From Phytohabitans maris (GTDB lineage Bacteria; Actinomycetota; Actinomycetes; Mycobacteriales; Micromonosporaceae): a stretch of DNA of 64,000 nucleotides. Under the pieces are notes generated by a model. It was not told where the DNA came from and ran no database searches. It was given only the letters and a program-made list of their open reading frames with translations. This document shows positions 26,021-34,362 of the stretch, piece by piece. Positions within the stretch are counted from its first letter, which is position 1, and each line of letters opens with the position of its first letter. The stretch spans positions 172,390 through 236,389 of the forward strand of contig NZ_JAVHUY010000010.1 in assembly GCF_031085175.1 (NCBI RefSeq), in the 5' to 3' direction. A program made the translations under genes and the position numbers.

Positions 26021-26703
26021 TCGTGCAGGTGGAGGGGCTGAGCCGCGACTACACCGCCGGCGGACAGGTCGTGCACGCCGTACGCGATGTGAACTTCACG
26101 GCCGCCGAGGGCGAGCTGGTGGCGATCCGGGGCCGCTCCGGCGCCGGCAAGACCACGCTGCTCAACCTCATCGGTGGGCTGGACCGCCCGACCGCCGGCA
26201 CCGTGCACGTGGCGGGCCACGACGTCACCGCCGCCGGCGAGCCGGAGCTGCTGTCGCTGCGGCGCGGCACGATCGGGTTCGTCTTCCAGTCGTTCGGCCT
26301 GATCCCGATCCTGTCCGCCGCGGAAAACGTGGGCGTACCGCTGCGGCTGGCCAAGGTGCCCCCGGCCGAGCGCGAAGAGCGGGTGGCGATGCTGCTGGAG
26401 ATGGTCGGGCTGGGCGCGCACGCGGCACAGCGGCCGTACGAGCTCTCCGGCGGGCAGCAGCAGCGGGTGGCGGTCGCCCGGGCGCTGGCCAACGACCCCC
26501 GGCTGCTCATCGCCGACGAGCCGACCGGCCAGCTCGACTCGGAGACCGGACGGTCCATCATGGACCTGCTCCGGGCGCTGGTCCGGGCGCGCGGCATGAC
26601 CGCCCTCGTGGCCACCCACGACGCCAGCCTCATCGACATGGCCGACCGCGTGCTCATGCTCCGCGACGGCGCCCTGGCCACGCCCGATCCGGCACTTCAG
26701 TAG
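26017..26703 (+). CDS. ABC transporter ATP-binding protein (LolD/MacB-like)
   Basis: The ATG overlaps the preceding stop. The 228-residue length is that of a LolD/MacB-type ATPase. Walker A is GRSGAGKTT, the Q-loop FQSFGLIPILSAAENV, the signature LSGGQQQR, Walker B LLIADEPTGQLD and the H-loop THD. A heterodimer with the ATPase encoded just before would give one ATPase per permease. A perfect-stem terminator follows at 26717, which ends the operon. Confidence 0.93.
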   Translation: MIVQVEGLSRDYTAGGQVVHAVRDVNFTAAEGELVAIRGRSGAGKTTLLNLIGGLDRPTAGTVHVAGHDVTAAGEPELLSLRRGTIGFVFQSFGLIPILSAAENVGVPLRLAKVPPAEREERVAMLLEMVGLGAHAAQRPYELSGGQQQRVAVARALANDPRLLIADEPTGQLDSETGRSIMDLLRALVRARGMTALVATHDASLIDMADRVLMLRDGALATPDPALQ

Positions 26704-26716
26704 TTCCCACACAGTC

Positions 26717-26748
26717 GAAGGGCGGGACACCGAGGTGTCCCGCCCTTC
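26717..26748. terminator. Bidirectional terminator between the ABC operon and bldC
   Basis: GAAGGGCGGGACAC pairs perfectly with GTGTCCCGCCCTTC around a 4-base loop. It lies 14 bases after the ABC operon stop and 25 bases past the bldC stop on the other strand. Confidence 0.85.
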
Positions 26749-26772
26749 GCACGAAGGCTCGACTGGAGTGGG

Positions 26773-26982
26773 TCAGTCCCCCTGACGCTGCTGGGGAATC
26801 TGCCCCTGCAGCAGGGCACGAACCTCAGACTCGCGGTAACGCCGGTGGCCACCCAGAGTCCGGATCGCACTGAGCTTGCCCGCCTTCGCCCACCGGGTCA
26901 CGGTCTTCGGGTCAACACGGAACATCGACGCCACCTCGGCCGGCGTGAGTAGCGGCTCTGGTTCATGCGTACGCGATGCCAT
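26773..26982 (-). CDS. bldC: BldC-type MerR-like developmental regulator
   Basis: The ATG at 26982 gives 69 residues, with GGAGGAG just upstream. The protein consists almost only of a winged-HTH: LLTPAEVASMFRVDPKTVTRWAKAGKLSAIRTLGGHRRYRESEV. This is nearly the same as streptomycete BldC, a head-to-tail oligomerising DNA-binding protein that delays development by holding back sporulation genes. A strong TATA-like box lies in the region upstream. It is a single gene, convergent with the ABC operon. Confidence 0.93.
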   Translation of the reverse strand: MASRTHEPEPLLTPAEVASMFRVDPKTVTRWAKAGKLSAIRTLGGHRRYRESEVRALLQGQIPQQRQGD

Positions 26983-27239
26983 CGGTCACTCCTCCACATA
27001 CCTATAGACATCGGCCGGGGTCCCGCCGGCCGACGCGTCTCCCATGGTCCGGCTAGTCCCCGATGTCCGACATGGGCCGAACGGCCTAACGTCCCTGGAT
27101 GGACGGATGAGCAATGACCGATTTATGGTGATTTTATACGCCAGAAACCGTCTTTTTTGGACGCTCTGTCACGCTTCGTGATGAGGCAACTACGGATACT
27201 CGGCATGTTGGGAGCGCGCCCAGTGTAATGAAATCGGGC

Positions 27240-28079
27240 TTAATTGCACCGTTCCAGTAGCTGCACCGCGCGCCATCTTGACACCAGCTTCTCGTACGCC
27301 TCGGTCGCCGCGTCGGCATCTCCACGGGAGAGCCCAGCCAGCCCAGCGGCTACCAGTTTGGGCGAATCATCCTCTTCCAGCACCTCGTCTGACAGAAGAT
27401 CGACAAGGCCACCGTAGTCGAGCTCCACCACCGACCTAGGGTGGAACTCTTCCAACCAACGCGCCCCCTCCTCCACCGCTTCGGTGATCGGCGCGTCCCC
27501 CACCGACTTGCGGAGCACCGAGACGCCGCGGTGTGCCCGCCGCCGCGCCTTGGAGATCTCGGTGCGGTAGCGAAGCGCCCGCCGCCCCCGCCGCGTGACA
27601 AGCTCGCGCTCCTCCGCGTCGACGAAGACGAACCACCGCAGCGGTACGCCCCACGTGGCGATCTGCTCGTGCACCCGCGGCACCCCGTGCTCCAGCACCC
27701 GGGCGCCGCTGCGCCAGTCTTCGACGATCGCCTTGGCCTGCCCGGCCAGGATCGGCGGCACGAACGCGTCGGCCAGCACCGAGGGCACCCCGTCGCGGGC
27801 GCTCAGCGCTGCCTCCGCGACCCGGACGCGCAGGTTCCAGGGGCAGACCAGCAACGTGTCGTCGGCCTCCAGCACGTACGCCTCGTCGGGCAGGTCGGGC
27901 AGCCGGGTCCAGCCGGCGCCGAGCGCCTCAAGGACGGCGGTGCGCTGGCGGCCAGGGCCTTCGAGCGGCGCCACCGCACGGCCCTCCCGCACGTACCGCC
28001 GCCAGAACATCTGACGGTCGCGGTCGAAGGCGGTCAAGGGCTCATATACCCGCAAATACGAAGCGAACAGCGACGGCAC
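27240..28079 (-). CDS. Conserved actinobacterial protein of unknown function
   Basis: The 279-residue protein starts at 28079 (MPSLFASYLRVYEPLTAF). It is soluble and has no signal. Visible features are the opening YLRVYEPLTAFDRDRQ, a WNLRVRVAEAALSARDGVPSVLADAFVPP stretch and an alternating basic segment (RRGRRALRYRTEISKARRRAH). These recur in actinobacterial proteins found near bldC and valine dehydrogenase, where the family is named DUF8083 as far as I recall. No catalytic motif is recognised. Its upstream region is shared with vdh and contains an 18-base inverted repeat. Confidence 0.75.
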   Translation of the reverse strand: MPSLFASYLRVYEPLTAFDRDRQMFWRRYVREGRAVAPLEGPGRQRTAVLEALGAGWTRLPDLPDEAYVLEADDTLLVCPWNLRVRVAEAALSARDGVPSVLADAFVPPILAGQAKAIVEDWRSGARVLEHGVPRVHEQIATWGVPLRWFVFVDAEERELVTRRGRRALRYRTEISKARRRAHRGVSVLRKSVGDAPITEAVEEGARWLEEFHPRSVVELDYGGLVDLLSDEVLEEDDSPKLVAAGLAGLSRGDADAATEAYEKLVSRWRAVQLLERCN

Positions 28080-28126
28080 GGCGCGATCCTCCCACGAAAA
28101 AGTACGCCGGCAATGTCGGCGTCACC

Positions 28127-28218
28127 AACGAACCTTCTTCAACCGGACAGCGCGGCGATCGCACCCGATCTTCAGCCCAACCACGGCGAACGGCGAGTGG
28201 GGTTGAAGAAGGTTCGTT
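28127..28218. repeat. Widely spaced 18-bp inverted repeat in a divergent promoter region
   Basis: The word AACGAACCTTCTTCAACC at 28127-28144 is repeated in perfect inverse at 28201-28218, with 56 bases between. It lies between the conserved unknown gene (start 28079) and vdh (start 28341). It could be a pair of operator sites or a long RNA stem. Confidence 0.9.
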
Positions 28219-28340
28219 TCTGGCGATACCCGGATGCCTCACCTGCCGCATTAGGCTCGTGATCGGGCCGGCGACACCCTGCCGGTCACTTGAGTCGCCG
28301 CGCCCCAAAAGGGCGCACCACGACTGCCCGGAGGCAGCCC

Positions 28341-29423
28341 ATGCATGTGTTCACCAGCACCGAAGGCCAGGACGCCGCCGCTCACGAACAGGTCGTCTTC
28401 TGCCAGGACCAGCAGACCGGCCTGAAGGCGATCATCGGCATCTACTCGACCGCGCTCGGCCCCGCGCTCGGCGGCACCCGCTTCTACCCGTACGCGAGCG
28501 AAGAGGACGCCCTCCGCGACGTGCTCGACCTCTCCCGCGGGATGGCGTACAAGAACGCGCTCGCCGGCCTCGACCACGGCGGCGGCAAGGCGGTCATCTG
28601 GGGCGACCCGCAGCGCGTCAAGACCGAGCCGCTCCTGCGGGCGTACGGCCGCTTCGTGCAGTCCCTCGGCGGCCGCTACTACACCGCCTGCGACGTCGGG
28701 ACGTACGTGGCGGACATGGACGTGGTGGCCCGCGAGACCCGGTACGTGACCGGCCGCAGCCGCGAGCACGGCGGCGCCGGCGACTCCTCGATCCTCACCG
28801 CCTTCGGCGTCTTCCAGGGCATGCGCGCGGCCGCCGAGCACACCTGGGGCTCGCCCACGCTCGCCGGGCGCCGGGTCGGCGTGGCCGGTCTGGGCAAAGT
28901 GGGCAAGGTGCTGGTGCGCCACCTGCTCGACGACGGGGCGAAGGTGGTCGCCACCGACGTCAACGAGTCGGCTGTCGCGTTCGTCCGGCAGACCCACCCC
29001 CAAGTCGACATCGTCCCGGACACCACCACCCTGATCACCTCCGACATCGACGTGTACGCGCCGTGCGCCCTGGGCGGTGCGCTCGACGACGACACGGTGC
29101 CGATCCTGCGCGCGAAGGTGGTCGCCGGCGGGGCCAACAACCAGCTCGCCCACCCCGGCATCGAAAAGCTCCTCGCTGACCGCGGCGTGCTGTACGCCCC
29201 GGACTACGTCGTCAACGCGGGCGGTGTGATCCAGGTGGCGGACGAGATCGAGGGCTTCAACTTCGAGCGGGCCAAGCTCCGCGCCAGCCGCATCTACGAG
29301 ACCACCAGAGACATCCTGCGGCTCGCCGACACCGACGGCGTACCGCCCGCCGTGGCCGCCGACCACCTCGCCGAGCGGCGGATGGCGGAGGTCGGGCGGC
29401 TCCGTTCCATCTATCTCGGTTGA
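28341..29423 (+). CDS. vdh: Valine (branched-chain amino acid) dehydrogenase
   Basis: The ATG at 28341 has GGAGG 8 bases upstream and gives 360 residues. The catalytic region [20 protein letters not shown] contains the Lys pair of the Glu/Leu/Phe/Val dehydrogenase family. The NAD Rossmann motif is [17 protein letters not shown], and [14 protein letters not shown] and GGANNQLAH are also conserved. The short length and position beside bldC/DUF3073 match actinobacterial valine dehydrogenase, which deaminates Val, Leu and Ile to give precursors for branched fatty acids and secondary metabolites. Leu versus Val preference is an inference. Confidence 0.88.
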   Translation: MHVFTSTEGQDAAAHEQVVFCQDQQTGLKAIIGIYSTALGPALGGTRFYPYASEEDALRDVLDLSRGMAYKNALAGLDHGGGKAVIWGDPQRVKTEPLLRAYGRFVQSLGGRYYTACDVGTYVADMDVVARETRYVTGRSREHGGAGDSSILTAFGVFQGMRAAAEHTWGSPTLAGRRVGVAGLGKVGKVLVRHLLDDGAKVVATDVNESAVAFVRQTHPQVDIVPDTTTLITSDIDVYAPCALGGALDDDTVPILRAKVVAGGANNQLAHPGIEKLLADRGVLYAPDYVVNAGGVIQVADEIEGFNFERAKLRASRIYETTRDILRLADTDGVPPAVAADHLAERRMAEVGRLRSIYLG

Positions 29424-29625
29424 GTCATGACCGCATCAGCGAAACGACCCTTACCCGCCCGAGAGACCGGATCCGGGAGATCTCGCGCGACGCGCGGGGG
29501 TGGCGCGGGTAACCCGAGGTGCCGAACCGTGGCATCCCCATGTACCGTAAGAGCCACGAGAGATGCCTGACGTCATCGGGGCCCGCCTTCGGGCTGCCCC
29601 GAATTCTGTGCGAGGGGGTCGAGCC

Positions 29626-29838
29626 ATGGGGCGCGGCCGTGCTAAGGCCAAGCAGACAAAGGTGGCCCGGGAGTTGAAGTACCACTCCCCGAACACCGAC
29701 CTCGCCGCCTTGCAGCGAGAACTCTCCGGCAGCGGCAAGTCGGACCACGACTTCGACGACGACTACAAGGAGTACGTCGACGATGACGAGGACGACGACG
29801 CAGACGACCCGGACGACTGGGCGCCTCGCGCCCGCTGA
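29626..29838 (+). CDS. DUF3073 family protein
   Basis: The ATG at 29626 (RBS GAGGGGG) gives 70 residues. The N-terminus is basic and helical (GRGRAKAKQTKVARELKYHSPNTDLAALQREL) and the C-terminus is almost wholly Asp/Glu (DDDYKEYVDDDEDDDADD). This is the standard layout of DUF3073, a small actinobacterial cytoplasmic protein of unknown function. It is a single gene followed by a good terminator. Confidence 0.92.
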   Translation: MGRGRAKAKQTKVARELKYHSPNTDLAALQRELSGSGKSDHDFDDDYKEYVDDDEDDDADDPDDWAPRAR

Positions 29839-29854
29839 CCGGTAAGTCATACTT

Positions 29855-29880
29855 GAGCACGCGGTGACAGCCGCGTGCTC
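29855..29880 (+). terminator. Terminator of the DUF3073 gene
   Basis: GAGCACGCGG pairs perfectly with CCGCGTGCTC around a 6-base loop, 16 bases after the stop. Confidence 0.85.
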
Positions 29881-29919
29881 ATGCGTGCCCGCGCCACGTC
29901 ACCCGCATGACGCGAACCA

Positions 29920-29948
29920 GGGCACCCCGCTTTCTCGTCGGGGTGCCC
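29920..29948 (-). terminator. Terminator of the RiPP locus
   Basis: GGGCACCCCG pairs perfectly with CGGGGTGCCC around a 9-base loop, 24 bases past the precursor gene stop (29973). Confidence 0.7.
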
Positions 29949-29972
29949 CGGAACGGCGTGCGGGTCAGCTTC

Positions 29973-30212
29973 TCAACGGGGACGGTTGTTCCAGTTGTAG
30001 AACGTGGGGATGTTCTCGAAGTGGTTCCAGGCGCAGACCGCGCCGGAGTCCGTGGGGGCGGCCTCGGCGCGCTGCCGGCGTGCTTCTTCGGCCTCGGTGA
30101 GCAAGGCGGTCAGCCCGGCGCGGGCGGCGTGCACCCGCCGAGCCACCAGATCGGGGAGGGCGGCCTGTTCGGGACCACCCTCAGGCTTGCGGTGGCTCGT
30201 GGTCTCGGGCAT
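29973..30212 (-). CDS. RiPP precursor peptide with cyclophane-type core (AmcA-like)
   Basis: The ATG at 30212 has an AGGGAG 9-10 bases upstream. The 79-residue peptide has a 60-residue helical leader (PDLVARRVHAARAGLTALL, then TEAEEARRQRAEAA) and a short C-terminal core, AWNHFENIPTFYNWNNR. The core holds four triads of aromatic-X-Asn/His: W62-N-H64, F65-E-N67, F71-Y-N73 and W74-N-N76. This is the substrate motif of radical SAM enzymes that join an aromatic ring to the beta carbon of the third residue (three-residue cyclophane). The gene overlaps the end of the maturase gene by 32 bases. Naming AmcA is by recall of that family; no protease or exporter gene is adjacent. Confidence 0.8.
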   Translation of the reverse strand: MPETTSHRKPEGGPEQAALPDLVARRVHAARAGLTALLTEAEEARRQRAEAAPTDSGAVCAWNHFENIPTFYNWNNRPR

Positions 30213-31317
30213 GGTCCAACACTCCCTCTAGTAGATGGATCTTGCTGTTGCGGCAGTGATCGGTCTCCGTACCGTCGAAACGCCCATGCTCGAAGTAACG
30301 GTTGGCCGCGTGCGCGCCGCCACAGAAGCCGAAGTAGGGACAGGTGGCGCGGCACGCCTCCACCCCGGTGAGAAACTCGGCCACCCACGGCGTGTCGCTC
30401 GCCGCCCCTGAGATGATCTCAGGGAGCGGGCTGGCGAGCACGTTTCCGCTGGTGAAGTCCGCGTACCGGGGGTCGGTAAAGCCGGCCAGCTCGGGAGAGA
30501 GCAGGACCACCGAGCCGTCGTACCCGATGGTGGGTATGGGGTCGAGCTGCCGGGGCAGCACCTGGTCGGCGGTGCCGTCGAGCACCGCGGCCGCGTACCG
30601 CAGCGACCACTCCACCTCGCGCACGTGGATGCGCGGGTCGCGGCGCCACGCACCGACGAGCTCGGACCAGAAGCCGGTGACCGCAGCCGGGTCGCGCGCG
30701 TTGGAGCGGGCGTTGACGCCCTCCAGCTCCTCGATGTTGACGCCGAGCACGTCGCAGCCGAGGTCGAGGAAGAACTCGTACAGCTCGGTGGCGAGCCCGG
30801 GCTCCGGCCGCGCGACGACGCAGAGGGCCGAGAAGCCGATGCCGTGGCGCCGCAGCGCCTCGATGCCAGTCATGATCCGGTCGTACGAGGGGCGCCCGCC
30901 GCGGGTGACCCGCTCGGCGTTGCGGTCGCGGGGGCCGTCGACGCTCACGCTCACCCGGATCTCGTGGGCCGCGAAGAACTCGCACCACCGGTCGTCGATC
31001 AGCGTCGCGTTGGTCTGCACGTGGTGCTCGACGCCCGGGTCGAACGGAGCGAGCAGCGTCGCGAAATGTTTTCGGCCGGTCGCGAGTGGCTCGCCGCCGT
31101 GCCACACCACGGAAAACCGGCCGGCGCCGGCCCACTCGTTGACCGCACCGGCGACCGCCGACGCGACCTCCGCCGGCATCTTGCGGTCGTCGGCACGAAA
31201 GGGCAGATAGCAGTACGCGCAGTCGAGGTTGCACAGCGTCGTCGGCTGCATGACGACATAAGTCGGTACCGGGGCGATGCCGCGCATCCCGCTGAACGCC
31301 TGACGCCCGCCCGCCAC
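30181..31317 (-). CDS. Radical SAM/SPASM peptide maturase (AmcB-like, cyclophane-forming)
   Basis: The GTG at 31317 has GGAGGAG 7 bases upstream and gives 378 residues. The radical SAM cluster motif is C29-NLD-C33-AY-C36; the SAM-binding strand FSVVWHGGEPL follows. The C-terminus (about 330-370) has a Cys-rich SPASM-like region: ACRATCPYFGFCGGAHAAN and later DHC. This matches peptide maturases that act on a short precursor encoded next to them, here the 79-residue AmcA-like peptide. It works in the cytoplasm with iron-sulfur clusters and SAM. A palindrome GGATATATCC (31353-31362) lies in the promoter region. Confidence 0.85.
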   Translation of the reverse strand: MAGGRQAFSGMRGIAPVPTYVVMQPTTLCNLDCAYCYLPFRADDRKMPAEVASAVAGAVNEWAGAGRFSVVWHGGEPLATGRKHFATLLAPFDPGVEHHVQTNATLIDDRWCEFFAAHEIRVSVSVDGPRDRNAERVTRGGRPSYDRIMTGIEALRRHGIGFSALCVVARPEPGLATELYEFFLDLGCDVLGVNIEELEGVNARSNARDPAAVTGFWSELVGAWRRDPRIHVREVEWSLRYAAAVLDGTADQVLPRQLDPIPTIGYDGSVVLLSPELAGFTDPRYADFTSGNVLASPLPEIISGAASDTPWVAEFLTGVEACRATCPYFGFCGGAHAANRYFEHGRFDGTETDHCRNSKIHLLEGVLDHARDHEPPQA

Positions 31318-31352
31318 CGTGCAACTCCTCCGCCGCCGCCCCCGCTGATCTA

Positions 31353-31362
31353 GGATATATCC
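31353..31362. promoter_or_regulatory. Palindrome upstream of the radical SAM gene
   Basis: GGATATATCC is a perfect 10-base palindrome 36 bases upstream of the maturase start, in the only AT-rich stretch between this gene and purM. It may contain a -10 element or a repressor site. Confidence 0.35.
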
Positions 31363-31438
31363 GCGCTGATGAATCCACCCGCGCGGATTTTCCCGGTCCC
31401 TGCGTTAAACGAGAGCGCAGCGGAGCGCCAGATCGTTA

Positions 31439-32590
31439 CTACCCGCGGGTGTGCTGGCCGATCATCTGCACCATGCCGGTGCCCTCGATGACCTCGCCGG
31501 CCTGCCAGGCGGCGATGCCACGGCCGGCGAGGAATGCCAGCGCCCGGTCGGCGTCGCCGGCCGAGACGATCGCGAACATGCCGACGCCCATGTTGAACGT
31601 CGACTCCATCTCGGCGTCGTCGATCCGCCCCTTGGCCTGCACCAACTCGAAGATCGGCTGCGGCTTCCAGGTGGAGCGGTTGACCACCGCGTCGACGTGC
31701 TCGGGCAGGATGCGCACCAGGTTGCCCGGGATGCCGCCGCCGGTCACGTGGGCCAGGGCGCGCACCTCGCACTCCTCGATCAGCTTCAGGCAGTCGCGCG
31801 CGTAGATCTTGGTCGGCGTGAGCAGCTCCTCGCCGAGCGTGCGCTGGCGGCCGAAGTCTTCCACCACCGTGTCGAGGCGCATCCGGCCGGCGCCGAGCAG
31901 CACGTGCCGTACCAGCGAGAAGCCGTTGGAGTGCAGGCCGGAGGAGCCCATCGCGATCACCACGTCGCCGACCTCGACCCGGTCGCGGCTGAGGATCTCG
32001 CTCTCCTCGACCACGCCCACGCCGGTGGCCGACACGTCGTACTCGTCGGGGCGGAGCACACCGGGGTGCTCGGCCGTCTCGCCGCCGAGGAGCGCGCAGC
32101 CCGCGTACCGGCAGCCGTCGGCGATCCCCGCGCCGATCTCCGCCACCTTGTCCGGCACGACCTCGCCGCAGGCGATGTAGTCGAGCAGGAACAGCGGCTC
32201 GGCCCCGCACGCCACCAGGTCGTCGACGACCATCGCGACCAGGTCGATGCCGACCGTGTCGTGGATGTCGAGCTGCTGGGCGATCACCAGCTTGGTGCCC
32301 ACGCCGTCGGTGGAGGAGGCGAGGATCGGGTTCTTGTACTTCTTGACGTCGAGGCGGAACAGCCCGGCGAAGCCCCCGAGATCGCCCATGACCTCCGGTC
32401 GCAGCGTCCGATGCACCTTGGACTTCAGCAGCTCGACCGCCCGCTCACCGGCGTGGATCGACACCCCGGCGTCCGCGTACGTCACGGTGCGCTTGCGGCC
32501 GGACCGGCTCGACCCCGCGCTCCACGGCTGGCGGCTCTTTCCGGCACCGTTGGTGCCCGCGCTGCTGCTGCGCTCGGTCACGTGCGTCAC
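31439..32590 (-). CDS. purM: Phosphoribosylformylglycinamidine cyclo-ligase (AIR synthetase)
   Basis: The GTG/ATG region at 32590 gives 383 residues. The first 35 are a Ser/Gly-rich extension, then the PurM core begins at VTYADAGVSIHAGERAVELLK. Conserved motifs are ILASSTDGVGTKL (ATP/substrate), LVAMVVDDLVACGAEPLFLLDYIACG, LLGGETAEHPGV, GSSGLHSNGFSLVR and HVTGGGIPGNLVRIL. It converts FGAM with ATP to AIR, step 5 of purine synthesis. It lies 69 bases downstream of purF on the same strand. Confidence 0.95.
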   Translation of the reverse strand: MTHVTERSSSAGTNGAGKSRQPWSAGSSRSGRKRTVTYADAGVSIHAGERAVELLKSKVHRTLRPEVMGDLGGFAGLFRLDVKKYKNPILASSTDGVGTKLVIAQQLDIHDTVGIDLVAMVVDDLVACGAEPLFLLDYIACGEVVPDKVAEIGAGIADGCRYAGCALLGGETAEHPGVLRPDEYDVSATGVGVVEESEILSRDRVEVGDVVIAMGSSGLHSNGFSLVRHVLLGAGRMRLDTVVEDFGRQRTLGEELLTPTKIYARDCLKLIEECEVRALAHVTGGGIPGNLVRILPEHVDAVVNRSTWKPQPIFELVQAKGRIDDAEMESTFNMGVGMFAIVSAGDADRALAFLAGRGIAAWQAGEVIEGTGMVQMIGQHTRG

Positions 32591-32659
32591 GGTTCTCCCC
32601 TTAGTGCATTCGCGGCGGGCCGCGTCGGGTAGCGATCGAGGATCTCTCGACGAACTTGG

Positions 32660-34240
32660 CTACGGGCGGTGCAGCGCGTCCCCGCCGCCCGGACTGGCGA
32701 CGAGTGGATGTGCGCCATGCGCGGGGCGGTCGACCCCGGCCTCGTGGTCTTGCGGCGCCCCCGCGGTGCCGCCGTCGGCGCCGACACGCTTGTCGACGCC
32801 CTCTAGCACGTGTTTTCCGATCAGGTTGCCGGCGGGCAGCTCGATCGGGTACTCGCCGTCGAAGCAGGCGCGGCACAGCCGCGTCTTGGGCTGCTCGGTG
32901 GCGGCGATGAGACCGGCGAGCGACACGTAGCCGAGTGTGTCGGCGCCGATCGAGCGCCGGATGCCCTCGATGTCCAGGCCGTTGGCGAGCAGCTCGGCCC
33001 GGGTGGCGAAGTCGATGCCGTAGAAGCAGGGCCAGGTGACCGGCGGCGAGGAGATGCGGACGTGCACCTCCAGCGCGCCGGCCTCGCGGAGCATGCGCAC
33101 GATCGCCCGCTGGGTGTTACCGCGGACGATCGAGTCGTCGACGACCACGAGCCGCTTGCCGCGGACGTTTTCCCGGAGCGGGTTGAGCTTGAGCCGGATG
33201 CCGAGCTGGCGGAGGGTCTGCGACGGCTGGATGAAGGTGCGACCCACGTACGGGTTCTTCATCAGGCCGGCGCCGTACGTGATGCCGGAGGCCTCCGCGT
33301 ACCCGATGGCGGCGGGCGTGCCCGACTCCGGCACCGGGATCACCAGGTCGGCCTCGACCGGGTGCTCCTTGGCGAGCCGGCGGCCGATCTGCACCCGGGC
33401 GGCGTGGATGTTGCGACCGGCGATCGTGGTGTCCGGGCGGGCGATATAGACGTACTCGAAGAGGCAGCCCTTGGGCTCGGGCGCGGCGAAGCGGGCCGAG
33501 CGCAGGCCATGCTCGTCGACGGCGATCAGCTCGCCCGGCTCCACTTCGCGCACGAAGCTGGCCCCGACGATGTCCAACGCCGCGGTCTCGCTGGCGACCA
33601 CCCAGCCACGCTCCAGGCGACCCAGCACGAGAGGACGCACGCCGTGTGCGTCACGTGCGGCGTAAAGCGTGGTCTCATCCATGAATACAAAGCTGAACGC
33701 GCCACGGAGGGTGGGCAGGACCTCCAGCGCGGCCGCCTCGACAGAGAGGTCGGGGCGGCTGGCGAGCAGCATGGTCACGAGCGCGGTGTCGGAGGTCGCA
33801 CCGTCGGAGTTGAGCCCGCGCGCGGTCGCCTCGCGCGCGAGCTGAGCGGTGTTGACCAGGTTGCCGTTGTGCGCGAGCGCGATCGTGGTGCCGGCCGGCG
33901 TCGCCCGGATCGTGGGCTGTGCGTTTTCCCACGTCGAGCCGCCGGTCGTGGAGTAGCGCGCGTGCCCGATCGCGAGGTGGCCGCGGAGGCTGGCCAGCGT
34001 GGGCTCGTCGAAGACCTGGGCAACGAGGCCCAGATCCTTGTAGACCACCACGCCGGAGCCGTCGCTGACCGCGATGCCCGCGGCCTCCTGGCCGCGGTGC
34101 TGCAACGCGTACAGACCGAAATAGGTGAGCTTTGCCACCTCTTCCCCCGGCGCCCAGACACCGAACACGCCGCAAGCATCTTGCGGGCCGGGCCGTTGGG
34201 GGTCGAGGTCGTGGCTCAACCGGCCGTCGCCTCGGGGCAC
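32660..34240 (-). CDS. purF: Amidophosphoribosyltransferase
   Basis: The 526-residue protein starts at 34240. The nucleophile is C23 in DACGVFGVW, which implies removal of a 22-residue propeptide. The N-terminal glutaminase domain has YALQHRGQEAAGIAVSDG, YSTTGGSTWENAQP and HNGNLVN. The PRTase domain has the PRPP loop VVVDDSIVRGNT. C-terminal Cys residues (CLFEY, CRACFDG) are those of the iron-sulfur-containing, Bacillus-type class. It makes phosphoribosylamine from PRPP and glutamine, the first committed step of purine synthesis. The C-terminal 35 residues are a poorly conserved extension. Confidence 0.95.
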   Translation of the reverse strand: MPRGDGRLSHDLDPQRPGPQDACGVFGVWAPGEEVAKLTYFGLYALQHRGQEAAGIAVSDGSGVVVYKDLGLVAQVFDEPTLASLRGHLAIGHARYSTTGGSTWENAQPTIRATPAGTTIALAHNGNLVNTAQLAREATARGLNSDGATSDTALVTMLLASRPDLSVEAAALEVLPTLRGAFSFVFMDETTLYAARDAHGVRPLVLGRLERGWVVASETAALDIVGASFVREVEPGELIAVDEHGLRSARFAAPEPKGCLFEYVYIARPDTTIAGRNIHAARVQIGRRLAKEHPVEADLVIPVPESGTPAAIGYAEASGITYGAGLMKNPYVGRTFIQPSQTLRQLGIRLKLNPLRENVRGKRLVVVDDSIVRGNTQRAIVRMLREAGALEVHVRISSPPVTWPCFYGIDFATRAELLANGLDIEGIRRSIGADTLGYVSLAGLIAATEQPKTRLCRACFDGEYPIELPAGNLIGKHVLEGVDKRVGADGGTAGAPQDHEAGVDRPAHGAHPLVASPGGGDALHRP

Positions 34241-34362
34241 CTGCCGCTCCTCAGTGCTGATCCGGGACTTCCTGTCGCCACAGTGTACGCGAGGCGCGGC
34301 CGATAACAGAGAGCCACCTTTCGGCTTCCTCTCGTTACCGAGGTCGTCAAATTACTACGGTG

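Noticed and set aside
27134..27325. 63-residue minus-strand frame upstream of bldC
   Set aside because: It overlaps the end of the conserved unknown gene in another frame and lacks a ribosome-binding site.
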